The notes beneath the pieces are model-generated. The model did no database searches, was not told where the DNA came from, and saw nothing but the letters and a program-made list of their open reading frames with translations. A program made the position numbers and the translations under genes. From the NCBI GenBank assembly GCA_002007465.1, contig LNAC01000278.1, positions 1,402,333 through 1,466,332 on the forward strand: a DNA stretch of 64,000 nt, given 5' to 3'. This document shows, in pieces, positions 12,966-28,445 of this stretch. This stretch comes from Ailurus styani (taxonomy: Eukaryota; Chordata; Mammalia; Carnivora; Ailuridae). Position 1 is the first letter of the stretch; every line of letters starts with the position of its first letter.

Positions 12966-15900
12966 CAGGGGGAGGGTCAGAGAGAGAGGGATACAGCAGA
13001 GTCCCTGTTGAGTGGGGAGCCTGATGCAAGTCTCAATCCCAGGACCTAAGATCATGACCTGAGCCAAAATCAAGAGTCAGTCGCTTAAGTCACCCAGGCA
13101 CCCCAACATTTATCCACATCTTATGAGAACTCCTCTTTCCTCCCCCGCTCTTCTTGGATCTGGACCGTATACCATTTCCTAGCAGTTTGATAAAGTGGGA
13201 GGAAGGCAGACAGGTCTGGACTTGAATTAATTCCTCCTCTTATTGTGTGACATTGGACTAACCCGGTATATAAAGCAAAATTCTTAAACCTACCTCATAG
13301 GCAATGAGAAGGTCAACTAAACTCATACATATACTATAGCATGCTATTTGGCTCAGTACGTGCACCGTAAGTGTTTCTTTTTTGAGGGGAAGGAGAGGGT
13401 TTAGTTGCTTTCGTTTATTCATTCATTCGGCAAATATTGGAAGTCTACCATGTAGCTAGACAAGTTGGGAACAACATTGCCTATCTCCCAGGATTATTAT
13501 AGGTAATTAAATAGATAATGTTTACAAAGCTCTTAGTGTCATGCCTGGCACATAGAGGTGTGTGCCGAATAAATGGAAGTCATTATCATGATCACCAGCC
13601 CACTAAGTGATGAACGCTGATTCTTTCCTATGCACGTAGAGTAGTGCTGAGCTCCTGGGATTATTCACGAAGTCTGCTCAGTGAGAAGCATATCCACATC
13701 CATAGGGAAGTCCTCAGAATACACCTTTCTCTTCCCAGGACCACTGCGCTAATGGCTTTTTGGGGGCAGTTGAACTGCTAAGAGGGGCCCTTCCAGTCCC
13801 CCTCATCCAGAATAATGCCAAGGCTTAACCCTCGAGAAGGGTGATGGTGAGGGAAGGTCTGCATTCAAATCCAAACCCACGACCAGGAGACAAGAAAGGA
13901 CTGTGGCCTGAGGTTGAGGAAACGCACCCTGCACAACAAACCATTTGGCCCCTCTCTTCTGCATCTAGCGCTCGTTTTTTCATGCCCATTTTTCAGCAGT
14001 CCTGGGCCGTTGTGTCACCGCCTATCAAGGCCAGCTGGGGATTTTCCCAGCAACACTGGTTCAAAGGTTCATCTGTTGCAAGGACCCACCATTTGCTTTC
14101 CTCTAAGACTCTGTTCACAAGTCTGAGCATCCTGTAGAACGTAAAGCAACTCCTTACTGCTCCTTGTGCCTTCTCATCACGGCCTGCTCTAGCTACACTG
14201 GAAATATGCTGAGGGAGATCGCCTGTGTTTCTAAGTTTGGTCTGTGAAAATCACCTTTGAAGTTATCAAAATCCAATTCCCTCATAAATAAGGAAGTAGG
14301 TGACACATGAAAACACTGCCATGACGAATGGTATTCAGTGTGGCGCTGTGGCAACCGCAGGACTCCTGTGTTCTTCCGACCGGCAGGCTCGTGTCTGCTG
14401 TGGGTGCTGGTGCTTGAGGGGCCACTGAGGCTGGGCCCACCATCGTCCGTGATTCCCAGTTAGGGTGGGGGCTGGGTTGGGGGAGGAAGTTCAGAATGGA
14501 AGATGGAACTTTCACAGTTCAAGTTCTCAGCATTACCCTAAATGCTTAAGAAATGTAAATGTTATTTAACCCACACACACAGGTGATAGGGATTAAGGAG
14601 CACACACCCGATGGTGCTGTATGGAAGTGTTAAGTCACTGTATTGTGCACCTGAAACTTATATCGCACTGTATGTTAACTGGACTTTAAGTAAAAACTTT
14701 TAAAAAATGTAAAGAGTATAGATTAGTTTCAACATTTCCCAAATTCATTTAACGTAGGAAATGAAATTAAACCATTAAGTAGCTCCTATCCCAAATCTAG
14801 TCTTCCCCTTGATGGAAAGGAAGTTTCTTCATGTCCTTTCTCTCTACCTGGACTGCTTCTGGAACAGTTATTGTCAGAGGGCTCCGAATGCCCATCTCTG
14901 AACACCTGCCCTCCCCTCTTCTCTTCCATACCCTTCTAAGTAAGACAGTGACTCTGCCATCATCCCCAGTTGTCTTTGTCCTAGACATGGAGACTGGTTG
15001 GAAGGAAGAAGTGATTTTTGGCCACGGACTAGAGGATGCATTCATAGACTAAAACCTGAAGGGTACAGGTCCCAGTGGTTGAGGGAATAAAAGCCACTTC
15101 AGAGTCCTAGTCACTAATTCACGTTCTGCTACAAGCTGGAATCTCGTGGTGCTCTGGCTGTCAACCTCTGCCGGCCATCTTGGACTGACTTCCACGTGGG
15201 TGTGCATCTTGGTCACAAACTCAGATGTGCAGGGAATACTGTATCATGTTTTTCAACCTAATTTCTGACTTGGAGCTCCCATTACACTGGGCTGGCAGTA
15301 AATTTCAGCTGTTATTCTTGGGCTTATAGGAGATTTCAGGTGTCCTCAAACATTAATACATGCAGGTTGCCCTTGAGGCATCCCATCTTCAGGCTTTACT
15401 TGGGAAGCAGGAATCTTTTGCAATGCCCCTCACGGTCTTGTCCGCCCAGATGTGCACTTGTTAGTTAACCAATCCTCCTGCTTTTTCTGGGATGTTCTGG
15501 TTTTAGCACTGAAAGCCCTATGTCTCTGGAACCCCCTCACTCCCGGCAAACTCACACCCTCAAGGTGGACACTTCCCTTGAGAGTCTTGCCACCTCTCCA
15601 CACTCTGCTAAAAAAAAAAAAAAAAAAAAAGGAAACTTAGACCCGTGGTCAGACCCACAGATCTCTTTTCCTTCCCTCATTCAGCCCAGGGGAGTGTCAC
15701 TTTCTAATCTAGGGCTGGAGGGAGGCCTACATGCTCACATCTTACTCTGACACATTTGGTTCACGCTGAGAATCCCCTTCCTTCACCTTCTCCACTGGTA
15801 GGTAAGAGCTTAAAGAGCTTAAAATTTTGGCAAGCAGGGGCACCTGGGTGTCTCAGTGGGTTAAGCCTCTGCCTTCAGCTCAGGTCATGATCTCAGGGTC

Positions 15901-18900
15901 CTGGGATTGAGTCCCTGCATCGGGCTCTCTGCTCAGTGGGGAGCCTGCTTCCTCCTCTCCCTCTGCCTGCCTCTTTACCTACTTGTGATCTCTCTCTGTG
16001 TCAAATAAATAAATAAAATTTTTTTAAAAATTTTTGGAAAGCAAAAGCTAATATGAGTTGCAGACTGGGTGTCTTCCTGCCCCCACCCCTCAAGAGCCCC
16101 CAACCTCACCTCAGGGAATGAGCACAGAATCTAAGTCCTCCTTGAGTGGGGAATATGGAGGGCAGGGAATAGAATGTACCTAGGGAAAAGAAACAGAGGT
16201 CAAGAGAACAGAGGAAGCCATCACACATAGATTTGGGGTAGCTGGACACTCCTTCCATTCCATCTCATCTCTATAGACAGTTGAGAAACAAGGGCTGTGA
16301 AAACTAGGAGGAGAAGTAATGTAGAGAATTTCGTTCAGTTCGCTTCCTTATCTAGGTGGGGCTAGGCAGCTCCTAAAAGTTTTGCCAAGTGGCTCCAGGC
16401 TTTGACAGTTCTTCAAGTGGGCCAGTCCTCCCCCTCCTCTCGCCTTTGACAGAATGCCACAGCTGGCATCGGGTGGGGCAGTGAGGAGCATTTGCTAGAG
16501 TCGCTTTCATCCAGGCAGTGGGACAGCTGAGGCCAGATGCCTTCCTCGGGATGCAGCGCTGTGGGGGCTGGGAAGGGACAGGCCCACGTCCTGCCTGCAT
16601 CAAGGTGGCAACAAAGAAACTTGGGGAGGTCCCAAGAACATGAGGCTGCTGGTCTGGCCCGTCCCCAGCCCTGACCTTGTCTGTGGATGGAAGCACGATT
16701 GAAGATGAGGACCTGAACTTTCTCAGCACCGGCCCTGGCTTCGTGCCGCCTTCACACAGCTTTTAACATCTGCTAAGAGGAACAGGGAAGGAACGAAGAA
16801 AACAGAAACACACACTGGAAAGTGCTACCCTTTCTTCTTAGAGCTTCACTACCACCACTGTGCACTGACTTCCAGGGAAACTTCTCTTCGAGAAGAGCCT
16901 GTGCACAGAGGAGGCTAGAGCAGAAGCTCTGATAGTCTTTTGAAACTTCAAGAAGAAAAGACCTGTTATTATAGTGCCTTTAAGCAAATGCACTTTTCTT
17001 CTGAGTTTTTTGCTGCAAACTGAGCCAAGTTATGATGCAAACCAATAGTCGTTCTCTGCATCCAGTGACCTTTCCACCGACTTCCCTGCTCTCTGTCAGT
17101 AGGCCTTTCTCATACAGGTCAGTCTTCGCCTTGCCAACCCTGAGCACCAAATGACCTCCCCAAACCGTGTGGTATATGAAAACGTGTAAACATTCCCATT
17201 TTGGCGCTCCATCCCCCCCTGACACTTCCACAGTCCTGAGCTTCAAATCAGAGATGCGTGGCATTCTCTTACGGCTCTGAAGAACCAGCCTCCTAAAGTC
17301 TATAAGTAGCAGCCATTTATTGCATTTCTACATTATGTCAGGCACCGCAGTAAACATTCTGCATACGAAGTCTGGGTTTATTCCTCTGGGGATGCTGCAT
17401 ATCAGGTGGTGTTACCCTCTGTGTACAAAGGAAGAAACTGAGGCCCAGCAGCAGAAAAGCTCGTGGAGGGTGATGGCGCTACCAGGTGGTGCTCCATGGG
17501 ACTGCAGATTGGTGGCCTTGGTGACTTCATTGTGCTGCCTGGAGCTCCTTGTCAGGGAGAGGGGTGAGGGGGACAGGAAACCAGGGGTCCTCATTAACCA
17601 GGGACAGCCCATCTATTTAGTCTTCTATCCGATAAGGCCTGAAGTCAAAACAACAGAACAGGCATTTCCCATTTCACGGATCGAGGAGTTTCCTCTGGCC
17701 CTATGGAAGATCGAGCCTCCCTTCTGCCTTTGTCATTCACTCCACTGATGATGCATGGGTCAAATGAGATGAGTGGACATGAGGGCCCTCTGTGCTGGTG
17801 AAGGGCATATTGGACCAAGGCAGCACTTCCTTCACAGCCCTGGACCCTGCACGTGCCTTGTCATTTTTAGTCAAATTGTTGGTCTGGTGGGTTTTCATTG
17901 CAGAGGGCAGAGCTTTGCTCACACACCTGTGACAGGTCACGGTCAGCAAGATGCGGTTGCCTGATTAGACTTTTCCTGGATTCGTGGGAGGAAGGGTCAC
18001 TGGCTGGGAATACCTGTCCCTGTTCCATTTTTGTTACCTTTGCCTTGTTGCTTAGCATGCTGAGATTTCCTTTTTGCTCATCAGTAAAGTGAGAAGATTT
18101 TCCTGGGCGATGTCTTGGGTGCCTTTTAATCCTAACGTCCTACCCAAAGAACAAATGTACCAGTCAGTTGAGTTTGGGTTTTGTATGAAGACTTGTCATT
18201 TGGAAAACATTCTTGCTTTGCCAAAAGCATCTTCCTTTATCATCCAACAAACGTTAGCTTCACAGAGACAGCAGGGGCTGGAAGAGCACCTTGGCTGAAG
18301 GAACATTGTTTGCAGTAGAGGGATCGAGAAGGGCCCTTCAGATACTGTGAAGTGCAGAATAATAAGGAAACTCAGTAAAATCAGGAGGTGGGAGAAAATG
18401 TGAGGGACTCTCACACACACACCCTTTTTTTTTAGAAATTACTCTCTGGGGAGACAGAATCTCCTTTAAACCTCTATTCCTTTTTAAAAATGATTGTTGG
18501 GGGCGCCTGGGTAGCTCAGTCTTTGAGCGTCTGCTTTCGGCTCAGGTCATGATCCCAGGGTCCTGGGATCGAGCCCCACATCGGGCTCCCGGCTCTGCAG
18601 GGAATTTGCTTCTCCCTCTCCCACTCCCCCTGCTTGTGTTCCCTCTCTCCCTGTGTCTATCTCTGTCAAATAAATAAATAAAATCTTTAAAAAAAATGAT
18701 TATTGAAGTAGAGTTGACACACAGTGTTACGTTAGTTTCAGGAGTATGGCATAGTGATTCAACAACTGTGCGCTATGCTGTGCTCACTCCAGGTGTAGCT
18801 CCCGTCTGTTCCCATACAATACTGGGGCAATACCATTGACTCTCTTCCCTGTGCTGTGCCTTTCATCCCCGTGACTTAATCATTCCCTAACTGGAAGTCT

Positions 18901-21900
18901 GCATCTCCCACTTCCCCCTTACCCACTTTGCCTCCTTCCCCCTCTGGTAACCATCATTTCTATTTGTGGGTCTGCTTTTTGTTTGTTTTGTTTTTTAGAT
19001 TCTGTATATAAGTGAAATCATATATATTTGTCTTTCTCTTTGACTTATTCCACTTGATATAATAGCCTCTAGGTCCATCCATGTTGTCACGAATGACTTG
19101 ATCTCATTATTTTTTATAACTGAGTGATATTCTCCTTTATCCATTGATGGACACTTGGATTGCTTCCCTATCTTGGTTAATGGAAATAATGCTGCAATAA
19201 ACATAGGGGTACATTTATCTTTTTGACTTAGTGTTTTCATTTTCTTTTCTTTTTTTAAGATTTCTTGTTTATTTATTTGAGAGAAAGAGGACCAGCGGGG
19301 GTGGGGGGACAGAGGGAGAGGAGAAGCAGACTCCCCAATGAGCAGGGAGCCCGATATAGGGCTCGATCCCAGGACCTCGGGATCATGGCCTGAGCTGAAG
19401 GCCACTCAGATGGGCCCTCATGTTTTCATTTCTTTAGGTAAATACGTAATAGTGGAATTACTGGATAATGTGATATTCCAATTTTTAATTTTTTGAGGAA
19501 ATTCCATACTGTCTTCCACAGCAGCTGCACCAGTTTACATTCCCACCAACAGTGCACAAGTATTCCTTTTCTTTACATCCTCGCCAACACTTGTTGTTTC
19601 TTGTCTTTTTGATCCCAGCCATTCTGATAGGGATGAGGTGATATCTCATTGTGGTTTTGATTTGCATTTCACTGATGATGAGTGATGTGGAGCATCTTTT
19701 CATATGTCTGTTGGCCTTTTGTATGTCTTTGGAAATATGTCTATTCTGGCCCTCTGCTCATTTTTTAGTTGAATGATTTGGTTTTTTAGTGTTGAGTTGT
19801 AAAAGTTCTTCATGTGTTTTGGATACTAACCCTCTAGTGGATATGTCATTTGCAAATATCTTCCCATTCAATAGGTTTCTTTTTGTTGTTGGTGGTGGTG
19901 ATTTCCTTTGCTGCACAAAAGCTTTTTATTTTGGGATAGTCCCAATAGTTGACTTTTGCTTTTGTTTCCCTTGCTTTGGGAGACATATCTAGAAACACGT
20001 TGCTAGGGTCAATGTCAAAGAGATTACTGCCTATGTTTTCTTCTAGGATTTTTATGGTTTCAGGTCTCACATTTAGGTCTTTAATCCATTTTGAGGTTAT
20101 TTTTGTGTATGATGTAAGAAAGTGGTCAATTTCATTCTTTTGTATGGGGCTCTCTAGTTTTCCTAGCACCATTTATTGAAGAGACTATCTTTTCTCCATT
20201 AAATATTCTTGCCTCCTTTGTTGTAGATTAATTGATCATATAAGTATGAGTGATTTCTAGGCTCTCTGTTCTACCCATTGTCTATTTTTGTGCTAATACC
20301 ATGCTGATTTGATTATTATAGCATTGTAGTATATCTTAAAATCTAAAGTTGTGATACCTCGAGCTTTGTTCTTTCTCAAGATTGCTTTGGCTATTTTTGG
20401 GGTCTTTTGTGGTTCCATAGAAATTTTACTATTATTTGTCCTAGTTCTGTGAAAAATACAATTAATATTTTAATAGGGATCACATCAAATCTGTAGATAG
20501 CTTTGGGTAATATGGGTATTTTAGTTATTAATATTAGTTCTTCCACTATTTGTGGTATGTCTTTCCATTTGTTTCTGTGTCTTCAATTTCTTTCATCAGT
20601 GTTTTATAATTTTCAGAGGTCAGGTCTTTCACCTCCTTGACTAAGTTTTATTCATAGGTATTTTATTGCTTTTGATGCACATGTAAGTGGAATTGTTTTC
20701 TTAATTTCTCTTTCTGCTACTTTGTTATTAGTATATAGAAATGTAACAGATTCCTGTGTGTTTTGTATCCTGGAACTTTACTGAATTTAATTATTCTAAG
20801 AGCTTTTTGGTGGTCTTAAGGGTTTTCTATATATGGTATCATGTCATCTGCAAATAGTGACAGTTTTACTTCTTTCTAAAGACAGTGGTCTTCTTTCTTT
20901 CTTCAACCAATTTGGATGCCTTTTCTTTTTCTTACTTGATTGCTGTGGCTAGGACTTAACTTCCAGTACTCTATTGAAAGAAGTGGTGAGGGTGGACGTC
21001 TTTGTCTTATTCGGATGATCTTAAAGGGAATGCTTTCAGTTTTTCACTACCAAGGATGATATTAGCTATGGGTTTTCATATATGGCCTTTATTAGGTTGA
21101 GGTCTGTTTCCTCTACACCTATTTTTTTACCATAAACAGATATTGAGTTTTGAGAGATGCTTTTTCTGCATCTATTGAGATGATCATATGATTTTTATCC
21201 TTCATTTTGTTAATGAAGTATATCACATTGATTGATTTGCAGATATTTGAACCATCTTTATATCCCTGGAGTAAACCCCACGTGACTGTGATGAATGATT
21301 CTTTTAATATATTATTGAATGCAGTTTGCTATTATTTTGTTGAGGATTTTGCGTCTATGTTCAATAGGGATATTGGCCTGTGGTTTCTTTTTGTGTGTGT
21401 GTTGTGTCTTTGTCTGGTTTTGGTATCCTGCTAATACTGGCCTCATAGAATGTATTTGGAAGCTTTTCTTCCTCTTCTATTTTTTGGAATACTCTGAGAA
21501 GAATAGATTAACTTATCTTTAAAATGCTTGGTAGAATTCACTGTGATTCTGTCTAGTCCTTGATTTTTGTTCGTTGGGCGTTTTTTGATTACCAATTCAA
21601 TTTTGTTCCTAGTAATTAGTCTTTTCAGATTTTCTGTTTCTTCTTGATTCCGTTTTAGAAGATTGTATGTTTCTAGGAATTTATCCATTTCTTCCAGTTT
21701 GTCTAATTTATTGACATATAATTTTTCACAGTAGTCTCCTATAATTATTTGTATTTCTGTGGTGTCAGCTGTTACTTCTCTTTTATTTCTGATTTTATTT
21801 ATTTGGGTCCTCTTTTTTTCATTATGAGTCTGGCTAAAGGCTTTTTAAATTTTATCTAACTATTCAAAGAACCAGCTCCTGGTTTCACTGGACTTTTCTA

Positions 21901-24900
21901 TTTTTTTTAAATCTCTATTTCATTTATTTGATCTGATCTTATTATTTCCTTCCTTCAACTAACTTGGGGTTTTATTTGTTCTTTTTCTAGTTCCTTTGGG
22001 TGTAAGATTTGGTTGTTGTTTTGAGATTTTTCTTTTTTCTTGAATTAGGCCTGTATCACTATAAATTTCCCTTTTAGAATTGCTTCTGCTGCAGTGTTGG
22101 ACTGGTGTGTTTTCATCTTCTTGTCTTTATATTTTTTTAAATTTCCTCTTTGATTTCCTCATTGACTCATTAGTCGTTTAGTAGCATGTTGTTTAGCATC
22201 CATGTGTTTGTGTTTTTTCTTATAATTGATTTCTAATTTTATACTGTTGTGGTGCATGCTATGATTTCAGTCTACTTAAATCTGTTGAGAATGGTTTGGT
22301 AGCCTAATGTGTGGTCTATCCTGGAGAATGTTCCATGTATACTTGAATATGTGTTCTGTTGGTTTTGGATGGAATATTCTGTATATATCTCTCAAGTCCA
22401 TCTGGTCTAATGTGTCCTTCAAAGACACTGTTTCCTTAAGGATTTTCTGCCTGGATATCCATCCATTGATGTACGTGGGTGTTAAAATCTCTACTATTAT
22501 TTTGTTATTGTCAGTTTCTCCCTTTGTGTCTATTAATATCTCCTTTGTGTATCTAGGTGCTATTACATTGAGTACATAGATATTCACATTTGTTAAATCC
22601 TCTTGTTGGATTGATCCCTTTATCGTTATGTAATACCATCTTTTGTCTCTTGTTACAGCCTTTGTTTTAAAGTCTATTTGGTCTGATATAAGTATTGCTG
22701 CCCTGGCTTTTTTTTTTTTTTCCACTTCCATTTGCATGGAGTGTCTTTTTCTATCCTTTTACTTTGAGTCTGTATTTATCTTTAGGTCTGAAGTCAGTGT
22801 CTTCTGGGCAGCATATAGATAGGTCTCAGTTTTTAATCCATTGTACCACCCTATGTCTTTTGATTGGAACATTTAGACCATTTACATGTAAAGTTATTAT
22901 TGATAGGTGTGTACTTATTGTCATTTTGTTAATTGATTTCTAGTTGTTTTTGTAGTTCTTTTCTGGTTCTTTTTTTCTTGCTCTCTTTCTGTGTGATTAA
23001 TGACTTTCATTAGTGTTATGTTTGGCTTTCTTTCTCTTTATTTTGCATATATCTGTTATAGGGTTTATGCTTACCATGAGGTTCATAATAACATTCTAAG
23101 TATAAAGCAGTCTATATTATATCGATGGTCACTTAAGTTCACACACATTCTGAAAGTACTTCTTCTTTACCATCCTTAATCTTTTATGTGTATGTTGTTA
23201 TATTTTACATCTTTTTTATTTTTTGAATTCCCATAACTAGTTTTTAGATGGAATCAATTTTACTACTCTTGTCTTTTAACTTTCATATTAGCTTTATAAG
23301 CGATTGCTCTACTACCTTTACTGTATAGTTGCTTTTGCCCATGAATTTTTTTCCTTTCATAACTTTTTTCTAACTATGATCTTTTATTCTCCACTTAAAG
23401 AAGTTCCTTTAATATTTCTTGTAAGGCCAGTTTTGTGGTGATAAACTCAATTAACTTTTCTTTTTCCGGGAAAATATCTATTTCTCCTTCAATTCTGAAT
23501 GATAACCTTGCTGGGCAGAGTATTCTTAGTCCTAAGTTTTTCCCTTTCAGCCCTTTGAATATATCGTGCCACTTTCTTCTGGCTGGTAAGGTTTCTGCTG
23601 AAAAATAAGCTGATAGCCTTATGGGGGTCTCCCTTGTATGTTATTAGTTGCTTCTCTCTTGCTGCTTTTTAAATTCTCTCTTTATCCTTAATCATTGACA
23701 ATAAATTATGTATTGTTGTGTGAATCTCTTTGGGTTCGTGTTGTTTGGCACTCTCTGTACTTCCTGAATTTGGATGTTTGTTTCCTTCCAGTTTAGGGAA
23801 ATATCCAGCCATTATGTCTTCAAATAAGTTTTGTCGTTGTTGTTATGTTGTTGTTTTGTTTTGTTTTAGTGGGGCTAGAGGAGCAGAGGGGAAAGGAGAG
23901 AGAGAATCATAAGCAGGCTTCATGCCCAGTGTGGAGCCCTACATGGGGCTCAGTCTCACAACCCTGAAATCATGACCTGAGCTGAAATCAAGGGTCAGAT
24001 GCTTAACCAACTGAGCCACCCAGGAGTCAAAACTCAAATAAGTTTTGTTTTTTTGTTTTGTCTTTTGCCCCTTTCTCTCTCTTCTCCTTCTGGGATCCCT
24101 ATAATGTCTGTTTACTTGATGTTATCTAAGAGATCCCTTAACCTATCCTCATTGTTTAAATTCTTTTTCTTTTTGCTGTTCAGTTTGGGTACTTTCCACT
24201 ACCTGTCTTCCAGATCATTGATCATTCTTTCTGCATCTTCTAGTCTACTGTTGATATTCTCTAGTGTGTTTTTTGATTCAGTTATTGTATTCTTCAACTC
24301 TGATTGGTTCTTTTCTATATTTTCCATCTCTTTGTTGAAGTTTTTACTGAGTTCTTCTTCTCTCCTCTCCAGGCTGGTGAGCATTTCTATGACCATTACT
24401 TTGAACTATTTATCAGGTAGATTGCTTATCTCCATTTTCATTTAGCTCTTTTTCTGAGGTTTTGTCTTTTTCTTTCATTTGGAGCATATTCCTCTGTCTC
24501 CTCATTTTGCTTGACTTTCTGTGTTTGTTTCTGTGAATTAAGCAAGACAGCTACTTCTAAACTTGAAAGAATACACTGTGTATGGTCATCCCCAGGGGTC
24601 ACCCTCCTCATCTTTCACCACCCATGCTGCCTAATTTAAAACACAGTGTTAAAAAAAAAAAAGTAAGCACTCTCCTAACATTTTAAATAATGACTTTAGA
24701 AAGATTTTTTTAGAAAAGCTAGTTTGTAAAGATAGATTTGCCTGAAATTCAAATATTCCTTCACTTCAGTTTAGTTTCATTTTCTTCTGTCAAAGTCAAA
24801 TTAACACTGGTATTTTTATTTAAAATGACATGTAGAGGAATGCATGGCTGGCTCAGTTGGTGGATCATGCAATCCTTGATCTCAGGGTTGTGAGTTCAAG

Positions 24901-27900
24901 CCCCACATTGGGTGTAGAGATTATTTAAAATCTTTAAAAATCAGGCACCTGGGTGGCTCAGTTAGTTAAGCAGCTGTCTTCGGCTCAGGTCATGATTCCA
25001 GGGTCCTGGGATTGAGTCCTGCATTGGGCTCCCTGCTTAGTGGGAAGCCTGCTTCTCCCTCTCCCTCTGCCTGCTGCTCCCCCTACTTGTGTGCATGCTC
25101 TCTCTGTCAAATAAACAAAATCTTTAAAAATAAAAGAAAATCTTTAAAAATAAATAAATAAAATAACATATAGAGTGTTTCAATTTATAACTTATGCTTG
25201 TCCAGCCATTCTTCCTTCTCTCTGCTGTATTTGCAGAAAAATGCCAGGGTACAGTCCACATGATGTTAGCAATGGTTATTTCTTAGAAGTGAGATCAGGG
25301 AGGTTTCCTTGCTTTCTTCTTTTTTTTCTATCTTGCTTGATTTTCTTTTTTTATTAAAGATTTTGTTTATTTGTCAGGGAGAGAGATCACAAGTAGGCAG
25401 AGAGGCAGGCCGAGAGAGAGGAGGAAGCAGGCTCCCCGCTGAGCAGGGAGCCCAATGCGGGGCTTGATCCTAGAACCCTGAGATCACGACCTGAGCTGAA
25501 GGCAGAGGTTTAACCCACTGAGCCACCCAGGCACCACTCTTGCTTGATTTTCTTATAATGAACATAAAAATAATAAAGGCATTATTCTAAAAATGAGCAA
25601 AAAGGGGGGGGGAAGAGGGAAGCAAACCATAGGAGACTCTTAACTATGGAGAACAAACCAAGGGTTGATGGAGGGGAGGTGGTCAGGGGGTGGACTAAAT
25701 AGGTGATGGCTATTAAGGAGGGTACTCATGATGAGCACTGGGTGTTATCTGTAAGTGATGAATCACTAAATTCTACTCCTGAAACCAATATTACACATTA
25801 AGTTACAAGAATTTAAATAAAACTTTGGTTGGGGGGGGAAGCAAATAAATTTAAAAAGAGCAAAGAAGACAGCACTGGCCAGGCTTTACAGGCAGCAGCA
25901 GTCCTAATCAAAGGGACATTCCTTCTTCCATCTGCCTCCCACGTGGCCCCAACCCTGGAGGGGATGGGCAGATCTCCCCTGCTCACCATCTCATTGGACT
26001 TTTGCAGCTAGTGACTAGTGAACTCCTAAAGAGCTCTGAAGGGTGAATACAAGGCCCTGGAAGGCCCAGAAGCTATTTGTGTTTGCCTCACTGGGCATGT
26101 GTTTGTGATAAAAACAGAGCTCAAGATGAAACTGGCTCAGGGCGGTTCCTGCAATTTTTACTGTAATCGCAAGGAAGGACGCTTGGATGTATGGGGATGT
26201 ATCTGGGCTCAGATTTCACTGTATTTCTCTTAGTTTTGAGGGAAGTATGAATACCAGGGTTGTTTATTCATCATCCAGTTCCTCAAGTTTGTTTTTGTAG
26301 TTCTTGTTGTATTTTTGAGTTAATAACTATCAGGACTTTATTAGGAAGGCATTCCAGAAATAAAGCTGGCTATTCATGGTGTGTTTTTTGGCACATGCCT
26401 TCCTGCCTATATGGAGAGAGACTCTGTTTACCTTTTTGAAGAGTCAGTAGAAGCTCAGGTTCATAGTTCCTCCACCAAAAGAAGGAACCACTTCAGTTTC
26501 ATGCCAGGACAAATGGCTACCCTTAGCTGATGAAGGACATGGGGCTGAGCTGTGCTGGCTTCAGTTTTGACTTGAGGAGCAAAAATGTTCTTTCTGTGTC
26601 AAAGGTGCGATTAACATTCTTGGACAACTCTCAAAGTAAATTACAAAGCTAATCCAGCTTTTCTGTTACTTAAAAGTATCCTTAAATCTCTTTCCTTTTT
26701 CTTCAGAGATTAGAATTTTCTGTGAGATGGGAATAATAATACAGTGGTTATTTCATTGAATTGTGATAAGAAACAAGTGAGGTTATATGACCTGATAAGA
26801 GGAGGGTGTCTGGGCCCCTGCAAAGGAGAGGGCAAGCATAAAGCATCTTGAGGGCAGAGCTTCAGAGTGGGCAGACACCTTTTACAAGCTGTGGAAGGGA
26901 CGTTACTTCATGGAGGCCATGAAGCCAGTGGTCGGAGGCAATGTGCTTGGAACCCAGCCCCTCTCCACGGGGCCGTCCTTTTTAAAGATACGTCTCTTGA
27001 GAGCACCACTTTATTATTTTGAACCTTTGAGAGGGAAAAGCTCAAAGTACAGCTCAAAGCAAATGTTTTCCTGCAGATGGGCCTGAATGAGTCAGAGATC
27101 TACTTCTTGTAAGTGATGCAACGTGGGTTACATGTGTGCCCCGGGGGCATGCGGCCTGACTGACCTGTCTGTGCTTTCGTTTCCCCAACAGCCTTCTCAT
27201 CCAGTTGGGGTTTGCAGAGGATGACATGAGTTAATGCAGTCAGGGGAATGTAGAATACCAGTAGGGCATGGCTTATCATGGGCACTCTATGAATGCTTGC
27301 CATTACTCTTTATTCCCATTGCCTTAGACATGGAAGCTTCATACTTGCCTACTGACAGAAAAAAAAGAGCGTGAGAGAGAGAAATAAAAAGAAAACGAAT
27401 GAAGGGAAAGGCCACAGAAACAGATTAGGAACAAGTCAGGACTATGGTGAACCACCTGGTACGTATCACTAAGGCATGTCTTGAAGTGGGGTAGAGGGGC
27501 GCAGAGTACCTGGGAAGAGTACTACAAGTGTTACAATTCCTAATACTCTTACTTTCCCCCTGGAGAAGGGCTCATTTTCCTTGGGTCTGGCCCCCGGCTT
27601 ATGACTGCTAATGGTACCACTGTGCTCAGTGGATGGCTGATTGTACTGAATTTATGCATAACTTACGCAGCGCCCACTAGGCACTGTGGAGGTGCTTGGG
27701 GCTCCCCAAAGGCATGGGTGAGAGGAGGTACAGGGCTTTGTGGTTAGACAGGAGGTAGTGATGAGGGGAGACCTACCCCAGGAAAACACAGGGCAGCCTG
27801 GGAGAGCTCCCAGAAGCACAGGCTGAAAATGACATGAATCCTGAAACTTCCAGTCTCTCCCCTTGCTCCCCAGCAGGGCATTTCAGCCCACCAAGGTCTG

Positions 27901-28389
27901 GCTCACAGCTTCTCCACACCCATTTCCCACCACGCTCCTCTTTGGGGCCCTTCAGTCTCACCCACTGCCTCCTGCTGCTGCCTTGGTCCAGCCTCAGCAC
28001 CCACCCACCCTGATCCCCTGCAGGGAACAGCCAACTTCAGGGACCAGAGTCCAGCCACTTCTCTGGAGTCTTCCTCACTGCCCTGCCCCCATGCTCCTTC
28101 CTCCTCTTCACCCCCAGCCTGTGCTTCTCCTCCATGTTGTTTTCACATTTGCGCTTGAGCCACAGTTCATCGTTTACCAGTCCTCACTGCCACGCAGGAC
28201 TTTCCTCGTTTGTGTTCTACCCCTTCACCCTCCCCTGCTGCTTGTGACAGTCCATGAGAGTTTTGAAAACTAATCACGCACACCTGGAGAGTCTTTAACC
28301 CCCAGGCAAGGGAATAAGAAAATGAGGATAAAATGTTGAGGTGTTACCATTGTCAAGCTGGGAATCTTTTTTTTTTTTCCACATTCCAT

Positions 28390-28445
<56 letters not shown>

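Larger units (their letters stand above)
18481..24560 (-). mobile_element. LINE-1, antisense, old and near complete, with nested SINEs
   Basis: Read on the minus strand this is an L1: ORF1-like coiled-coil (around 24199-24396), an ORF2 endonuclease segment (around 22276-22737), reverse-transcriptase stretches, the ORF2 C-terminal zinc-knuckle region (around 19485-19703, CWRGC) and the 3' UTR to about 18.5 kb. Many stops and frameshifts break both frames, so it cannot move on its own. Three SINEs interrupt it (18500-18691, 19253-19420, 23835-24033), dating it before them. Boundaries are approximate. Confidence 0.85.

Noticed and set aside
27863..28273. A 136-residue Pro/Leu-rich open frame as a possible gene
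   Set aside because: Low-complexity composition from C-rich DNA, no recognisable domain, no splice context or poly(A) signal.
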